From contig JAJEBU010000126.1 of assembly GCA_022822375.1 (NCBI GenBank), forward strand, positions 1 through 64,000: DNA of 64,000 nt, given 5' to 3'. Numbering within the stretch: the stretch's first letter is position 1; the number at the start of each line of letters is the position of its first letter. Source of the DNA: Dehalococcoidia bacterium (GTDB lineage Bacteria; Chloroflexota; Dehalococcoidia; Bin125). Made by a program: the position numbers and the translations under genes. The notes under the pieces are model-generated. The model worked only from the letters and a program-made list of their open reading frames with translations, was not told the origin of the DNA and did not search any database. This document shows positions 49,248 to 57,494 of the stretch, piece by piece.

Positions 49248-50352
49248 AGGTCATCGATCCTACCTGGTGAATCAGTCCCTTGAGTTCAAGTGTGGCCATC
49301 GCGGCGGCGGTCTCGTGGACCGGCTGACCGATCAGCCGCGAGAGCTCGTCGACGTGGATGGGCTCGGCGCCGATGTGTTGCAACAGCAAGGATTCGACAG
49401 GATCCTCGGGCAGTTGTTCGACGAGCTCCGCCTGCCGATCGATCGGGCCGATGTTGAGCTCCTCGAGGATGTCCTGCGCGGTCATCACCAGCTTGCCCAG
49501 CCCGCGCTGGATGACGTGGTTGGCGGCCGTCGACTGGGCGGATGTGATCGGTCCGGGCACGGCGAAGACCTCGCGGTTTTGGTCGAGCGCTGCCGTGACT
49601 GTATGCCAGGTGCCGGACTTTTCGCCCGCCTCCGTCACGAGTGTGCCCAGCGATACACCAGCGATGATGCGGTTGCGACGCGGAAAGTACCGTGCGCCTG
49701 GCCGAGTGCCGAGCGGGTACTCACTGAGGATGGCGCCGCCGCTGTTCAGAATCTGCTCGGCGAGCGGCTTGTGATTGGGCGGATAGACGATGTCCAGCCC
49801 GCTCGCGACCACGGCGATCGTGCGGCCGCCCTGCTCCAATGCCGTCTCATGCGCGATACCGTCGACGCCGCGAGCGAGCCCCGACACGATCGTCAGACCC
49901 TGTGCGGACAGCTCGGAGGCCAGCGTTCGCGTGACTTGTTTCCCGTAGGCCGTGGGCCGGCGTGTGCCGACGATGGAGACCGACCACTCGTCGCGGTCCT
50001 GCAGCTCGCCTTTCAGGTAGAGCAGCGGCGGCGGATCGGGAATTTCCCGCAGGCGGCGGGGATAGGCGGGATCATCCACAGTCAGAGCCTGAATGCCAGC
50101 CTCGAGATAGCGCTCGTAGGCCTCGGCCGGGTCCAGCTGCTCGCGCGTCGACACGAGCTGGTCGATCGAGTTGTTGTCCAGGCCGGCGTCGCGCAGCATG
50201 CCGCGATCGGCGCGCCAGGCGTCGGACAGGCTGTCGAAGAAGCGCTCCAGCCCGGCCAGGCGCAGCGGTCCGATGCCCGTCACGTGCGAGAACGCGACGC
50301 GGTGGGTGATGTCCTCGGCGGACGCTGGGGTTTGCGGTTGAATGTCGGACAC
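49234..50352 (-). CDS. dprA: DNA-processing protein DprA
   Basis: Loads RecA on incoming single-stranded DNA during natural transformation; widely conserved. The 372-residue protein has an N-terminal helix-hairpin-helix-like domain ('SHVTGIGPLRLAGLERFF'), the Rossmann-like core ('GTRRPTAYGKQVTRTLA', 'VSGLARGVDGIAH', 'FPRRNRIIAGVSLGTLV') and a C-terminal winged-helix domain ('IHVDELSRLIGQPVHETAAAMATL'). Start GTG 50352, 11 nt after the CBS-domain gene. Its end overlaps topA, the common dprA-topA pair. No other competence genes are in the window. Confidence 0.94.
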   Translation of the reverse strand: MSDIQPQTPASAEDITHRVAFSHVTGIGPLRLAGLERFFDSLSDAWRADRGMLRDAGLDNNSIDQLVSTREQLDPAEAYERYLEAGIQALTVDDPAYPRRLREIPDPPPLLYLKGELQDRDEWSVSIVGTRRPTAYGKQVTRTLASELSAQGLTIVSGLARGVDGIAHETALEQGGRTIAVVASGLDIVYPPNHKPLAEQILNSGGAILSEYPLGTRPGARYFPRRNRIIAGVSLGTLVTEAGEKSGTWHTVTAALDQNREVFAVPGPITSAQSTAANHVIQRGLGKLVMTAQDILEELNIGPIDRQAELVEQLPEDPVESLLLQHIGAEPIHVDELSRLIGQPVHETAAAMATLELKGLIHQVGSMTYARR

Positions 50353-50363
50353 GGGTGCTTACG

Positions 50364-51650
50364 TTAGTGGGCGGAGACGCTCTGGTCTGTGGCGGCGGGG
50401 TCTTCCGCCACAGCGCGCATTTGTATCACACGACGCCCGTTCATGCGCTCGACGGTGACGGTGAGGTTGCCGAATTGCACTTCGTCGCCGATGACTGGGA
50501 TGCGGCCCAGCCGGTCAAAGACCAGCCCGGCGACCGTGTCGTAGTCGGCCGCTTCGACGTGTCCGCCAATCTGCTCGAGCGCGGCGAGCTGCGCTCGGCC
50601 ATGCAGCACCAGCGCCCCGTCGACCAGGCGCGCTTCATCATCGTCAGCGCCCGCGGGATCGTACTCGTCGGCGATCTCACCCACGATCTCTTCCAGGATG
50701 TCCTCCAGCGTGATCAACCCGACAGTTCCGCCGTACTCGTCGAGCACCATCGCCATGTGCACGCGCGAGCGGCGCAGCTCGTGCAGCAGGTCGTCGATCA
50801 GCATCGACTCGGGGACGAGGATCGGCTCGCGGCTGATCTCGTGGACGAGCCGCTCGGCGTCGGTGCCCTTGAGCATTTCGGCCATCACGTCCTTCGCGTA
50901 CACGATGCCGGTGATGTAATCGATCGATTCCTCAAAGATCGGCACTCGCGAATAGCCGTGCTCGAGCAGGAAGTTCGCGGCGTCCGTCAGGCTGGTGTCG
51001 TGCGACAGCGCCGCGATGTCGGGTCGAGGCGTCATCGCCTCGCGCACCGAACGGTCGCCGATGCTCATGACGCCGCGAATCATCTCGCGTTCGTCGTCTT
51101 CGATCTGCTGGTCTTCCTCTTCGATCAGGACTTCGATGTCGGTCGGCTGCGGTGCGACCTCGGTGTGGCGCCGCCCGACCCCGGTGACGAGGCGCGCGGG
51201 CGCCTCGAGGATCGCGGCCGGCCAGAGGAACACCGCATCGAGCAGGTCAATCGCGGGCACGAATGCCATCGCGAAGCCTTCCGGCCAGGTCGCCGCCAGT
51301 CGGCGCGGCACCGAGTGAATCAATGCCGCCACGATCGCCGACACCAGCCCCGTGACGACCATCGTCTCCCACTGAAAGCCGGTCTCGCGGACAACGATGT
51401 AGAAGATCGCGGTGAATCCTGACGCCACCGCGACGGTGCGCCCGACGGCGAACGATCCCAAGGCACGCTCTCGCTCGGCGGTGATCACGGTCAGGCGGTT
51501 GGCGCGCGTCGATTCGGGGCGTCGGCTGGCGAGCAATCGCGCGCGGGAACGAGACAGGGAGATCACGCCCGCCTCGGCGATGGCCTCCAGCGTGAGCAGG
51601 ACAACCGCCAGTAGCAGGATCAGCAGCGCGATGATCGAGCTATCGCTCAT
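50364..51650 (-). CDS. CNNM/HlyC-CorC-type transmembrane protein with paired CBS domains
   Basis: A 428-residue membrane protein: an N-terminal CNNM (DUF21) helical domain (about residues 1-180, start 'SIIALLILLLAVVLLTLEAI'), two CBS motifs ('AMTPRPDIAALSHDTSLTDA', 'HMAMVLDEYGGTVGLITLED') and a C-terminal CorC_HlyC domain (about 345-415). Family members export Mg2+ or Co2+ or modulate ion transport; CBS pairs usually sense adenosine nucleotides. The ion is not determinable here. Its ATG overlaps the glmU stop (ATGA), so it is translated with glmU. Confidence 0.9.
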   Translation of the reverse strand: MSDSSIIALLILLLAVVLLTLEAIAEAGVISLSRSRARLLASRRPESTRANRLTVITAERERALGSFAVGRTVAVASGFTAIFYIVVRETGFQWETMVVTGLVSAIVAALIHSVPRRLAATWPEGFAMAFVPAIDLLDAVFLWPAAILEAPARLVTGVGRRHTEVAPQPTDIEVLIEEEDQQIEDDEREMIRGVMSIGDRSVREAMTPRPDIAALSHDTSLTDAANFLLEHGYSRVPIFEESIDYITGIVYAKDVMAEMLKGTDAERLVHEISREPILVPESMLIDDLLHELRRSRVHMAMVLDEYGGTVGLITLEDILEEIVGEIADEYDPAGADDDEARLVDGALVLHGRAQLAALEQIGGHVEAADYDTVAGLVFDRLGRIPVIGDEVQFGNLTVTVERMNGRRVIQMRAVAEDPAATDQSVSAH

Positions 51651-53065
51651 GGTCGCTGCTCACCATCCTGCTGCGCACGTTGCGGCATCAGCCGCGCCGG
51701 ATGCCCCACGGCGTTGCCGTCGTCGGGCACGTCCTTGTTGACGACCGACCCGGCCGCTGTCCGCGCACGGTCGCCGACGCGCACGGGTGCGATCAGCATC
51801 GTGTCCGAACCGATGAATACGTCCGCTCCGATCACGGTCGCGTGCTTCTCTGTGCCGTCAAAGTTGCAGGTCACGGCTCCCGCCCCGATGTTGGTGCGAG
51901 GCCCGACCACGGTGTCGCCGACATAACTGAAGTGCCCGAGCTGCACGTCATCACCGAGTTGGGCCGCTTTCAGCTCGGCATGGGTGCCGATGTGCACTCG
52001 ATCGCCGATCTCGCATCCAGGCCGGATGGTGGAGTACGGCCCGACCTCAGTGCCCGCGCCCAGCCTGGACCGTTGAACCGTGCAAGATTCCAGCCGGCTC
52101 TCTGGGCCCACACTGGCGTCCTCGATGACGGCGTTGGGACCGATCCGAGCGTTGCGGCCGACGATGCTGAATCCGCGTACGTGTGTGCCTGGTTCGATCT
52201 CCGCTCCGGACTCGATGCGCGCGGTCGCGTCGATCCAGACAGCGCGCCGATCTCGAATGCGGACGCCGTCGTTCAGGAGTGAATCGATGATGCGGCCCTG
52301 CAGACAGATTTCAGCATCGGCGGCGTCGGACAGCGTCTCGACGTTGAGCCGTCCATTCGGCGCGCCCACATCGATCGCCGCGGCGGCATCACGAGCCACC
52401 GCGATCGGCACGGCGTCTGTCACATACGCCTCCCCGGCTGAGCATGAGACGATCCCATCCAGCGCGTCCCACAGGAAGTCCGTGCGGAACCGGTAGAGCC
52501 CCAGGTTCACCTCACGGACCGCGCGCTGCTCGAGCGAGGCATCGGCAAACTCCACGATTCCGCGCAGCTCGTCGCGCGAACCGCGAACAAGCCGGCCCAT
52601 CTTGGCCGGATCGTCGACGTGCGCCGTGGCGATCACGACATCGGCGGTTGGCGCATCAACGATCTGCGCGATCTGCTCCGATGTCAGCAGCGGTAGGTCT
52701 CCGTTGACGACGACCACGTACGGACTGTCCGCCAGCTGCCTGGCAGACAGCACGGCGTCGGCGGTGCCGCGTGGTTCGTCCTGGACGGCGAAGGCGAGGG
52801 GCATCGCTGGCGCGTCTGAGCGCAGCGCCGCGACGATCTCGGCGCCGCGTTCACTGGGCGGCGTGACGACGACCGCGCGGTCGATGCCCGCCGCGGCCAA
52901 CGCGTGCAGCACGTGCGAGGCCATGGCCCGGCCACAGATCGGAAAGAGCGGCTTCGGCGTCGCCGATTGCAGGCGTCGCCCGCGGCCGGCGGCGAGAACG
53001 ACCGCCGTCACCTGTGCGCTTCGGGAGATGTGGTCGGATTCTGGCGGATCGTCGTCGGAACTCAA
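51647..53065 (-). CDS. glmU: Bifunctional GlmU: GlcN-1-P acetyltransferase / GlcNAc-1-P uridyltransferase
   Basis: Final two steps to UDP-GlcNAc for peptidoglycan. The 472-residue protein has the N-terminal pyrophosphorylase domain ('VVLAAGRGRRLQSATPKPL', 'VVNGDLPLLTSEQI') and a C-terminal left-handed beta-helix of hexapeptides ('GPRTNIGAGAVTCNFDGTEKHA'), the acetyltransferase. The start is TTG 53065 with GGAG 6 nt upstream. A perfect TTGACA -35 lies 64 nt upstream. It heads an 11-gene run that continues to the formyltransferase gene at 41203. Confidence 0.93.
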   Translation of the reverse strand: MSSDDDPPESDHISRSAQVTAVVLAAGRGRRLQSATPKPLFPICGRAMASHVLHALAAAGIDRAVVVTPPSERGAEIVAALRSDAPAMPLAFAVQDEPRGTADAVLSARQLADSPYVVVVNGDLPLLTSEQIAQIVDAPTADVVIATAHVDDPAKMGRLVRGSRDELRGIVEFADASLEQRAVREVNLGLYRFRTDFLWDALDGIVSCSAGEAYVTDAVPIAVARDAAAAIDVGAPNGRLNVETLSDAADAEICLQGRIIDSLLNDGVRIRDRRAVWIDATARIESGAEIEPGTHVRGFSIVGRNARIGPNAVIEDASVGPESRLESCTVQRSRLGAGTEVGPYSTIRPGCEIGDRVHIGTHAELKAAQLGDDVQLGHFSYVGDTVVGPRTNIGAGAVTCNFDGTEKHATVIGADVFIGSDTMLIAPVRVGDRARTAAGSVVNKDVPDDGNAVGHPARLMPQRAQQDGEQRP

Positions 53066-53104
53066 GCTCGGCTCCGGTTCAGTCGGACTGGTGACTGTGC
53101 CGTA

Positions 53105-53134
53105 ACGCTACGTAGGGATTTTGCGGACTGTCAA
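53105..53134 (-). promoter_or_regulatory. Candidate sigma-70 promoter of the glmU operon
   Basis: A perfect TTGACA (53129-53134, minus strand) is followed by 18 nt and TAGCGT (53105-53110). The -10 matches TAnnnT only. Transcription would begin near 53098 and give a 33-nt leader with GGAG before the TTG start. Confidence 0.55.
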
Positions 53135-53150
53135 TACCCGCTGCGTATAC
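53121..53150 (+). promoter_or_regulatory. Weak candidate alaS promoter overlapping the glmU promoter
   Basis: TTGCGG (53121-53126) then 18 nt and GTATAC (53145-53150) on the plus strand. It overlaps the divergent glmU -35. A leader of about 110 nt would precede alaS. No T-box motif (no AGGGUGG-type sequence) is seen in it. Confidence 0.25.
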
Positions 53151-53265
53151 GCTGAGTCCGACGACGCGGCCAGCAGCGGCGACGATCGCCCAAGTCGAGC
53201 GCGGCTGCAGGCTGCGTCGTCGCCCATCGGGTGACGAATGAACAGGACACGGCGGTCGCCGAGCT

Positions 53266-55911
53266 ATGGACGCACAGACGATTCGACAGACATTCACGGA
53301 TTTTTTCGTACAGCGTGACCATCTCGCGGTGGCGTCGGCGCCGCTGACCGCGCCCGGCGACCCGACCCTGCTCTTCACCAGCGCAGGCATGGTTCCCTTC
53401 AAGCCGTTCTTCCTGGGCGAAGCGCAACCTCCGCATCACCGCCTCACGAGCATCCAGAAGTGCTTCCGAACCACCGATATCGACGAGGTCGGCGACGCCT
53501 CGCATCTGACGATGTTCGAGATGCTGGGCAACTTCTCGCTGGGTGACTACTTCAAGGCCGAGGCGCAGGCCTGGGCATGGGAACTGGTCACCGACGTGAT
53601 CGGCATTCGACCCGAGCGGCTCGTCGCGACGGTCTTCACCGATGATGACTTCGCCTACGACCAGTGGAAGAAGATCGGCTTGCCCGATTCGAAGATCTAT
53701 CGCTACGGCGAAGATCAGGGCAACTTCTGGGCCGCAGGACCGACTGGGCCGTGCGGCCCGTGCTCGGAACTGCATTACGACATGCGCCCGGGCTACCGCG
53801 ACGACGCGGGACCAGCCGACGCCGAAGAGAAGTGGCTGGAGATCTGGAACCTGGTCTTCATGCAATGGACCCGCTTCGACGACGGCCGCCGCGAAGACCT
53901 CCCCGCTCAGAGCATCGACACGGGTGCCGGGCTCGAGCGCTGGGCGATGATGCTGCAAGACGAGGACAATCTGTACGACACTGACCTCTTCGCGCCGCTG
54001 CTGGACTACATCGGCGGCCGCTGTCAGCTCGAGTATCACGGGGCCAGCGAGTTGCAGCGGCGCGCGATGCGCGTCGTCGCCGAGCACGGCCGAGCGATGA
54101 CGTTCCTGATCGCCGACGGCGCAATGCCCGGCAACGAGGGCCGCGGATACGTGCTGCGCCGTCTCATCCGGCGAGCCCTCTACATGGCCGATTCGCTAGG
54201 CATCGCTGACGACTTGCTGGCCGATCTCGCCGTCGAGGTACGCAGCGGGATGGGCGCCTGGTATCCAGAACTGATCGAGCATGCGGCGCTCGTCGCCAAC
54301 GTCCTGAACCAGGAAGAACACCGCTTCCGACGCACGCTCTCAACCGGGCGCGCCCTGCTGGAGGACCGGCTCGCAGCCTCGGGCGGCGCAGTCAGCGGGC
54401 AGGACGCATTCGAGCTGTACGACACCTACGGTCTGCCCTTCGAGGTCACGGCGGAAGTCGCACGCGACCGCGGCGCGCTCGTGGATGAGGCGCATCTCCG
54501 CGCGCAGTTCGACAGTGCGCTGGAAGAACAGCGCCAGCGATCCCGCCAGCAGGCCGCCTTCCGCTACGACGAAGACGCCGCCCGCTACGCAGAGCTTGAA
54601 TCGGCGACCGAGTTCACCGGCTACGACTCGGTCGAGTCTGAGTCACGGATCGTCGCCATCGTCGCTGGCGGTGAGCGCGTCGCGCGAGCAGCGACCGGCG
54701 AGGAAGTCAGTGTCGTCCTGGACCGCACTCCGTTCTATCCCGAAGGCGGCGGCCAAGTCGGCGACGCCGGCTGGCTGCGCGGCCGCGATCTGCAAGTGGA
54801 CATCGAGGACACCCGCGCCTTCGGCGACGTCATCGCCCACGTGGGCACCGTCGCATCTGGCGGCCTGGCCGTCGGCGATCAGGTGACGGCCAGCGTCAGC
54901 AACGGCCGCCGCGACGACGCGGCGCGCAACCATACCGCGACGCATCTGCTGCACGCGGCGTTGCGGCAGGTGCTCGGCGATCATGTGCGACAGGCCGGCT
55001 CGCTCGTCGCGCCCGATCACTTGCGCTTCGATTACACGCAGCCCGAGCCGCCGGCCGCCGCCGACCTGCGAGCTGTGCAACAGCTCGTCCAGGAGCGGAT
55101 CCGCGACAACATCCCCGTCGCAACGTCGGAGATGGCGTACGACGACGCGCTCAAGACTGGTGCGATGGCCATCTTTGGCGAGAAGTACGAGACCGATGTG
55201 CGTGTGGTCGAGATCTGCGATCCCGCGCCGCATGTCCACGACTGCTTCTCGAAAGAGCTGTGCGGCGGTACCCACGCGCCTGCCACGGGCTTCGTCGGCG
55301 CATTCCAGATCGTCTCCGAAGGCAGCGTGGGGGCCGGCGTGCGCCGCATCGAGGCCCTGACCGGCGCCGCCGCGTCCGCCTGGACCGACGCTCGCATTGA
55401 TGCGTTGGCCGAGATTGCCGCGAACGTCCGAGCCACGCCCGACAGCGCCGCCGAACGGATCGCGCAGCTGCAGTCGGAGGCCGCCGATCTGCGCCGCCGA
55501 CTACAAGCGATCGAAGCGCAGTCGGGCGCGAACGCGGCTGAATCGATCGCCGAAGGCGCGGTCGCCGTTGGATCGGTCGCGGTCGCGGTTGGACGCGCTG
55601 ATGTGGAGTCCGCCGACATGCTGCGCCGCACCGGCGACGAAGTGCGCAAACGCCTGCTCGGCGACGGTCGTGAGGCCGTGGTGGTGCTCGGCGCGGTCGC
55701 CAATGATCGGCCGCTCTTCGTGGCGATGGCGACGGACGGGGCGGTTGCTGCGGGCGTCAACGCGGGACAGCTGATTGGCGGCGTCGCTCGTGTCGCGGGT
55801 GGCGGCGGCGGGGGCAAGGCCGATATGGCACAAGCCGGCGGCCGAGACGCCGCAAAGCTCGACGACGCGCTCGCTGCAGCCCTCCCTGCTGTCCAGGAGC
55901 AGTTGGGATAG
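53266..55911 (+). CDS. alaS: Alanine-tRNA ligase
   Basis: Charges tRNA(Ala). The 881-residue protein has the class II catalytic domain ('FTSAGMVPFKPFFLGEAQPP', 'MFEMLGNFSLGDYFKAEAQA'), the tRNA-binding helical domain, the editing domain with the zinc HX3H 'NHTATHLLHAAL' and 'CGGTHAPATGFVG' (Cys near 666), and a Gly-rich C-terminal DHHA1 domain ('GGGGGGKADMAQAGG'). It begins the plus-strand run alaS-ruvX-mltG-aroE-unknown-aroC-aroKB; ruvX follows after 9 nt. alaS-ruvX-mltG is a common order. Confidence 0.96.
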   Translation: MDAQTIRQTFTDFFVQRDHLAVASAPLTAPGDPTLLFTSAGMVPFKPFFLGEAQPPHHRLTSIQKCFRTTDIDEVGDASHLTMFEMLGNFSLGDYFKAEAQAWAWELVTDVIGIRPERLVATVFTDDDFAYDQWKKIGLPDSKIYRYGEDQGNFWAAGPTGPCGPCSELHYDMRPGYRDDAGPADAEEKWLEIWNLVFMQWTRFDDGRREDLPAQSIDTGAGLERWAMMLQDEDNLYDTDLFAPLLDYIGGRCQLEYHGASELQRRAMRVVAEHGRAMTFLIADGAMPGNEGRGYVLRRLIRRALYMADSLGIADDLLADLAVEVRSGMGAWYPELIEHAALVANVLNQEEHRFRRTLSTGRALLEDRLAASGGAVSGQDAFELYDTYGLPFEVTAEVARDRGALVDEAHLRAQFDSALEEQRQRSRQQAAFRYDEDAARYAELESATEFTGYDSVESESRIVAIVAGGERVARAATGEEVSVVLDRTPFYPEGGGQVGDAGWLRGRDLQVDIEDTRAFGDVIAHVGTVASGGLAVGDQVTASVSNGRRDDAARNHTATHLLHAALRQVLGDHVRQAGSLVAPDHLRFDYTQPEPPAAADLRAVQQLVQERIRDNIPVATSEMAYDDALKTGAMAIFGEKYETDVRVVEICDPAPHVHDCFSKELCGGTHAPATGFVGAFQIVSEGSVGAGVRRIEALTGAAASAWTDARIDALAEIAANVRATPDSAAERIAQLQSEAADLRRRLQAIEAQSGANAAESIAEGAVAVGSVAVAVGRADVESADMLRRTGDEVRKRLLGDGREAVVVLGAVANDRPLFVAMATDGAVAAGVNAGQLIGGVARVAGGGGGGKADMAQAGGRDAAKLDDALAAALPAVQEQLG

Positions 55912-55920
55912 GGCCCGACG

Positions 55921-56436
55921 GTGCGCACGGCGGCCGAAGGTTGCATCATCGGGATCGATCCCGGTGAACGCTGGGTCGGTGTCGCCCGCGCCGCGCCGGG
56001 CACTTCACTGGCGCTGCCCGTCGGCACGCTCGACCGTCGGCAGGGCGATGACTTGCTCGTGCAGATGCTCCACCGCCTGCTCGGCGGCGAGGCCGTCGCG
56101 ACCCTCGTGGTCGGCGTCCCGCTGCGTCCCGACGGACGTGAAGACGTGCAGGCGTCCGCATTTCGACAGTTCGGAGAGTGGCTCGCAACTTCGATTGGCG
56201 CTGAATGCGTCCCGCAGGACGAGCGGTTCTCGAGCGAGCCCGCACCGACGCCGCAATCGCCTCCACACGGCCGCAAGGCGCGCGCCAGCGGACGCAAGAG
56301 CGTCCAGCGGCAGCGGCGCGAGCGAGAGCGATCACACGCGGCCGCGGCAGCCCGCATCCTGCAGCGCTGGATCGACATCCACGACGGCGCTCAGGCCCGT
56401 GCCGCCGTCGTCGCGAGCGGGGACCAATGCTGCTGA
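55921..56436 (+). CDS. ruvX: Putative Holliday junction resolvase / pre-16S rRNA nuclease (YqgF)
   Basis: A 171-residue RNase H-fold protein. The first acidic residue is Asp13 in 'GIDPGERWVGVARA' and the second block 'LVVGVPLRPDGRED' is present, and 'DERFSSE' matches the usual 'DERLTT'. The last block, normally '(K)VDAxAAxxIL' with a catalytic Asp, reads 'ERSHAAAAARILQRW' with His instead, and a basic insert precedes it. Nuclease activity is therefore doubtful unless another acid substitutes. Start is GTG 55921. It overlaps mltG by ten bases at its 3' end. Confidence 0.85.
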   Translation: MRTAAEGCIIGIDPGERWVGVARAAPGTSLALPVGTLDRRQGDDLLVQMLHRLLGGEAVATLVVGVPLRPDGREDVQASAFRQFGEWLATSIGAECVPQDERFSSEPAPTPQSPPHGRKARASGRKSVQRQRRERERSHAAAAARILQRWIDIHDGAQARAAVVASGDQCC

Positions 56437-57494
56437 CACCTCGTACGGTCATCATGATTGCCGCGGCGATCGCCGCGATCATCGCGGCTGCGTCCGCCGT
56501 CGTCGCGGTGTCGCGAAGCCCGCAACAGATCAGCCGCAGCGTGCTCATCGAACCGCCGTCGTCGGGAACGGCGCAGGTCTCGACCGTCGTAATCGCTCCT
56601 GGCGACAGCGCGTCGACCATTGGCCGGCTGCTGCGATCCCATGGCGCGGTTGATTCCCAGACTCGTTTTGAACTACTCGCGCTGCTGATGGATTGGGAGC
56701 ATCAGCTCGAGGCGGGCGAGTACTCGTTCGAGCCCGCGCTGCCCACGTTCGAAGTGCTCAGACGCATACACTCGGGTGAGACCTCGCCACAGCGAGTGAT
56801 CATCCCGGAAGGCCTGAGGATTGAACAGGTGATCGAACGCCTCGCCGCAGCCGAAGTCAGCGATTCGGCGAGCCTCGCCGCAGTCATCTCGGACGGGCGC
56901 ATCGGCGAGGCTGGCCGTTATGCGGCGCAGCGGCCGGCCGGCGCGTCGCTGGAGGGCTATCTCTTCCCTGCCGACTATCGCTTTTCGCTGGAGGCGTCGC
57001 CGCTGGATGTGACGGTCGAGATGCTGCAGCGCCTCGACGAGGCCATCACGCCGGAGATCGCCCGACAAGCCGCGGCCCGCGGTGCGACGATGCACCAGAT
57101 CCTGACCATCGCATCGATCATCGAGCGCGAAGCGGCCGTTGAGCACGAGCGCCGGCTGATCTCGGCCGTGATCTGGAACCGTCTAGTTGCGGGGATGCCG
57201 TTGCAGATGAACTCCACGATCCAGTACGCCGTCGGACAACCGTCGAACTGGTGGAAGGCCGAGCTCTCGGATGCGGACCTCGTGATCGACTCGCCCTATA
57301 ACAGCTATCGCTACAGCGGTTTGCCGCCGACGCCGATTGCATCGCCCGGCCTGCCATCAATCGAGGCCGCGGCCAATCCCGATGACGCCCCCTACCTCTA
57401 CTTCGTCGCGAAGGGCGACGGTACACACGCCTTCTCTCTGACGTATGAAGAGCATCTGGACAATGTCGAGCGCTATCTGGGAGGCTCCGAATGA
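56427..57494 (+). CDS. mltG: Endolytic murein transglycosylase MltG
   Basis: Cleaves nascent peptidoglycan glycan strands, setting their length. From ATG 56427 (MLLTPRTVIMIAAAIAAIIA) it has 355 residues with one N-terminal membrane helix (8-28), a LysM-like segment, and the catalytic YceG domain with 'IASIIEREAAVEHER' (catalytic Glu near 232), 'LVAGMPLQMNSTIQYAVG', 'PYNSYRYSGLPPTPI' and 'YLYFVAKGDGTHAFS'. The longer ORF-track start lies in ruvX. It overlaps aroE as ATGA. Confidence 0.95.
   Translation: MLLTPRTVIMIAAAIAAIIAAASAVVAVSRSPQQISRSVLIEPPSSGTAQVSTVVIAPGDSASTIGRLLRSHGAVDSQTRFELLALLMDWEHQLEAGEYSFEPALPTFEVLRRIHSGETSPQRVIIPEGLRIEQVIERLAAAEVSDSASLAAVISDGRIGEAGRYAAQRPAGASLEGYLFPADYRFSLEASPLDVTVEMLQRLDEAITPEIARQAAARGATMHQILTIASIIEREAAVEHERRLISAVIWNRLVAGMPLQMNSTIQYAVGQPSNWWKAELSDADLVIDSPYNSYRYSGLPPTPIASPGLPSIEAAANPDDAPYLYFVAKGDGTHAFSLTYEEHLDNVERYLGGSE

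Noticed and set aside
53151-53265. T-box riboswitch before alaS
   Set aside because: No AGGGUGG-type T-box sequence or terminator/antiterminator pair is visible.
55032-56378. 448-codon minus-strand ORF opposite alaS/ruvX
   Set aside because: Low-complexity Ala/Ser/Arg/Pro-rich shadow of real genes.
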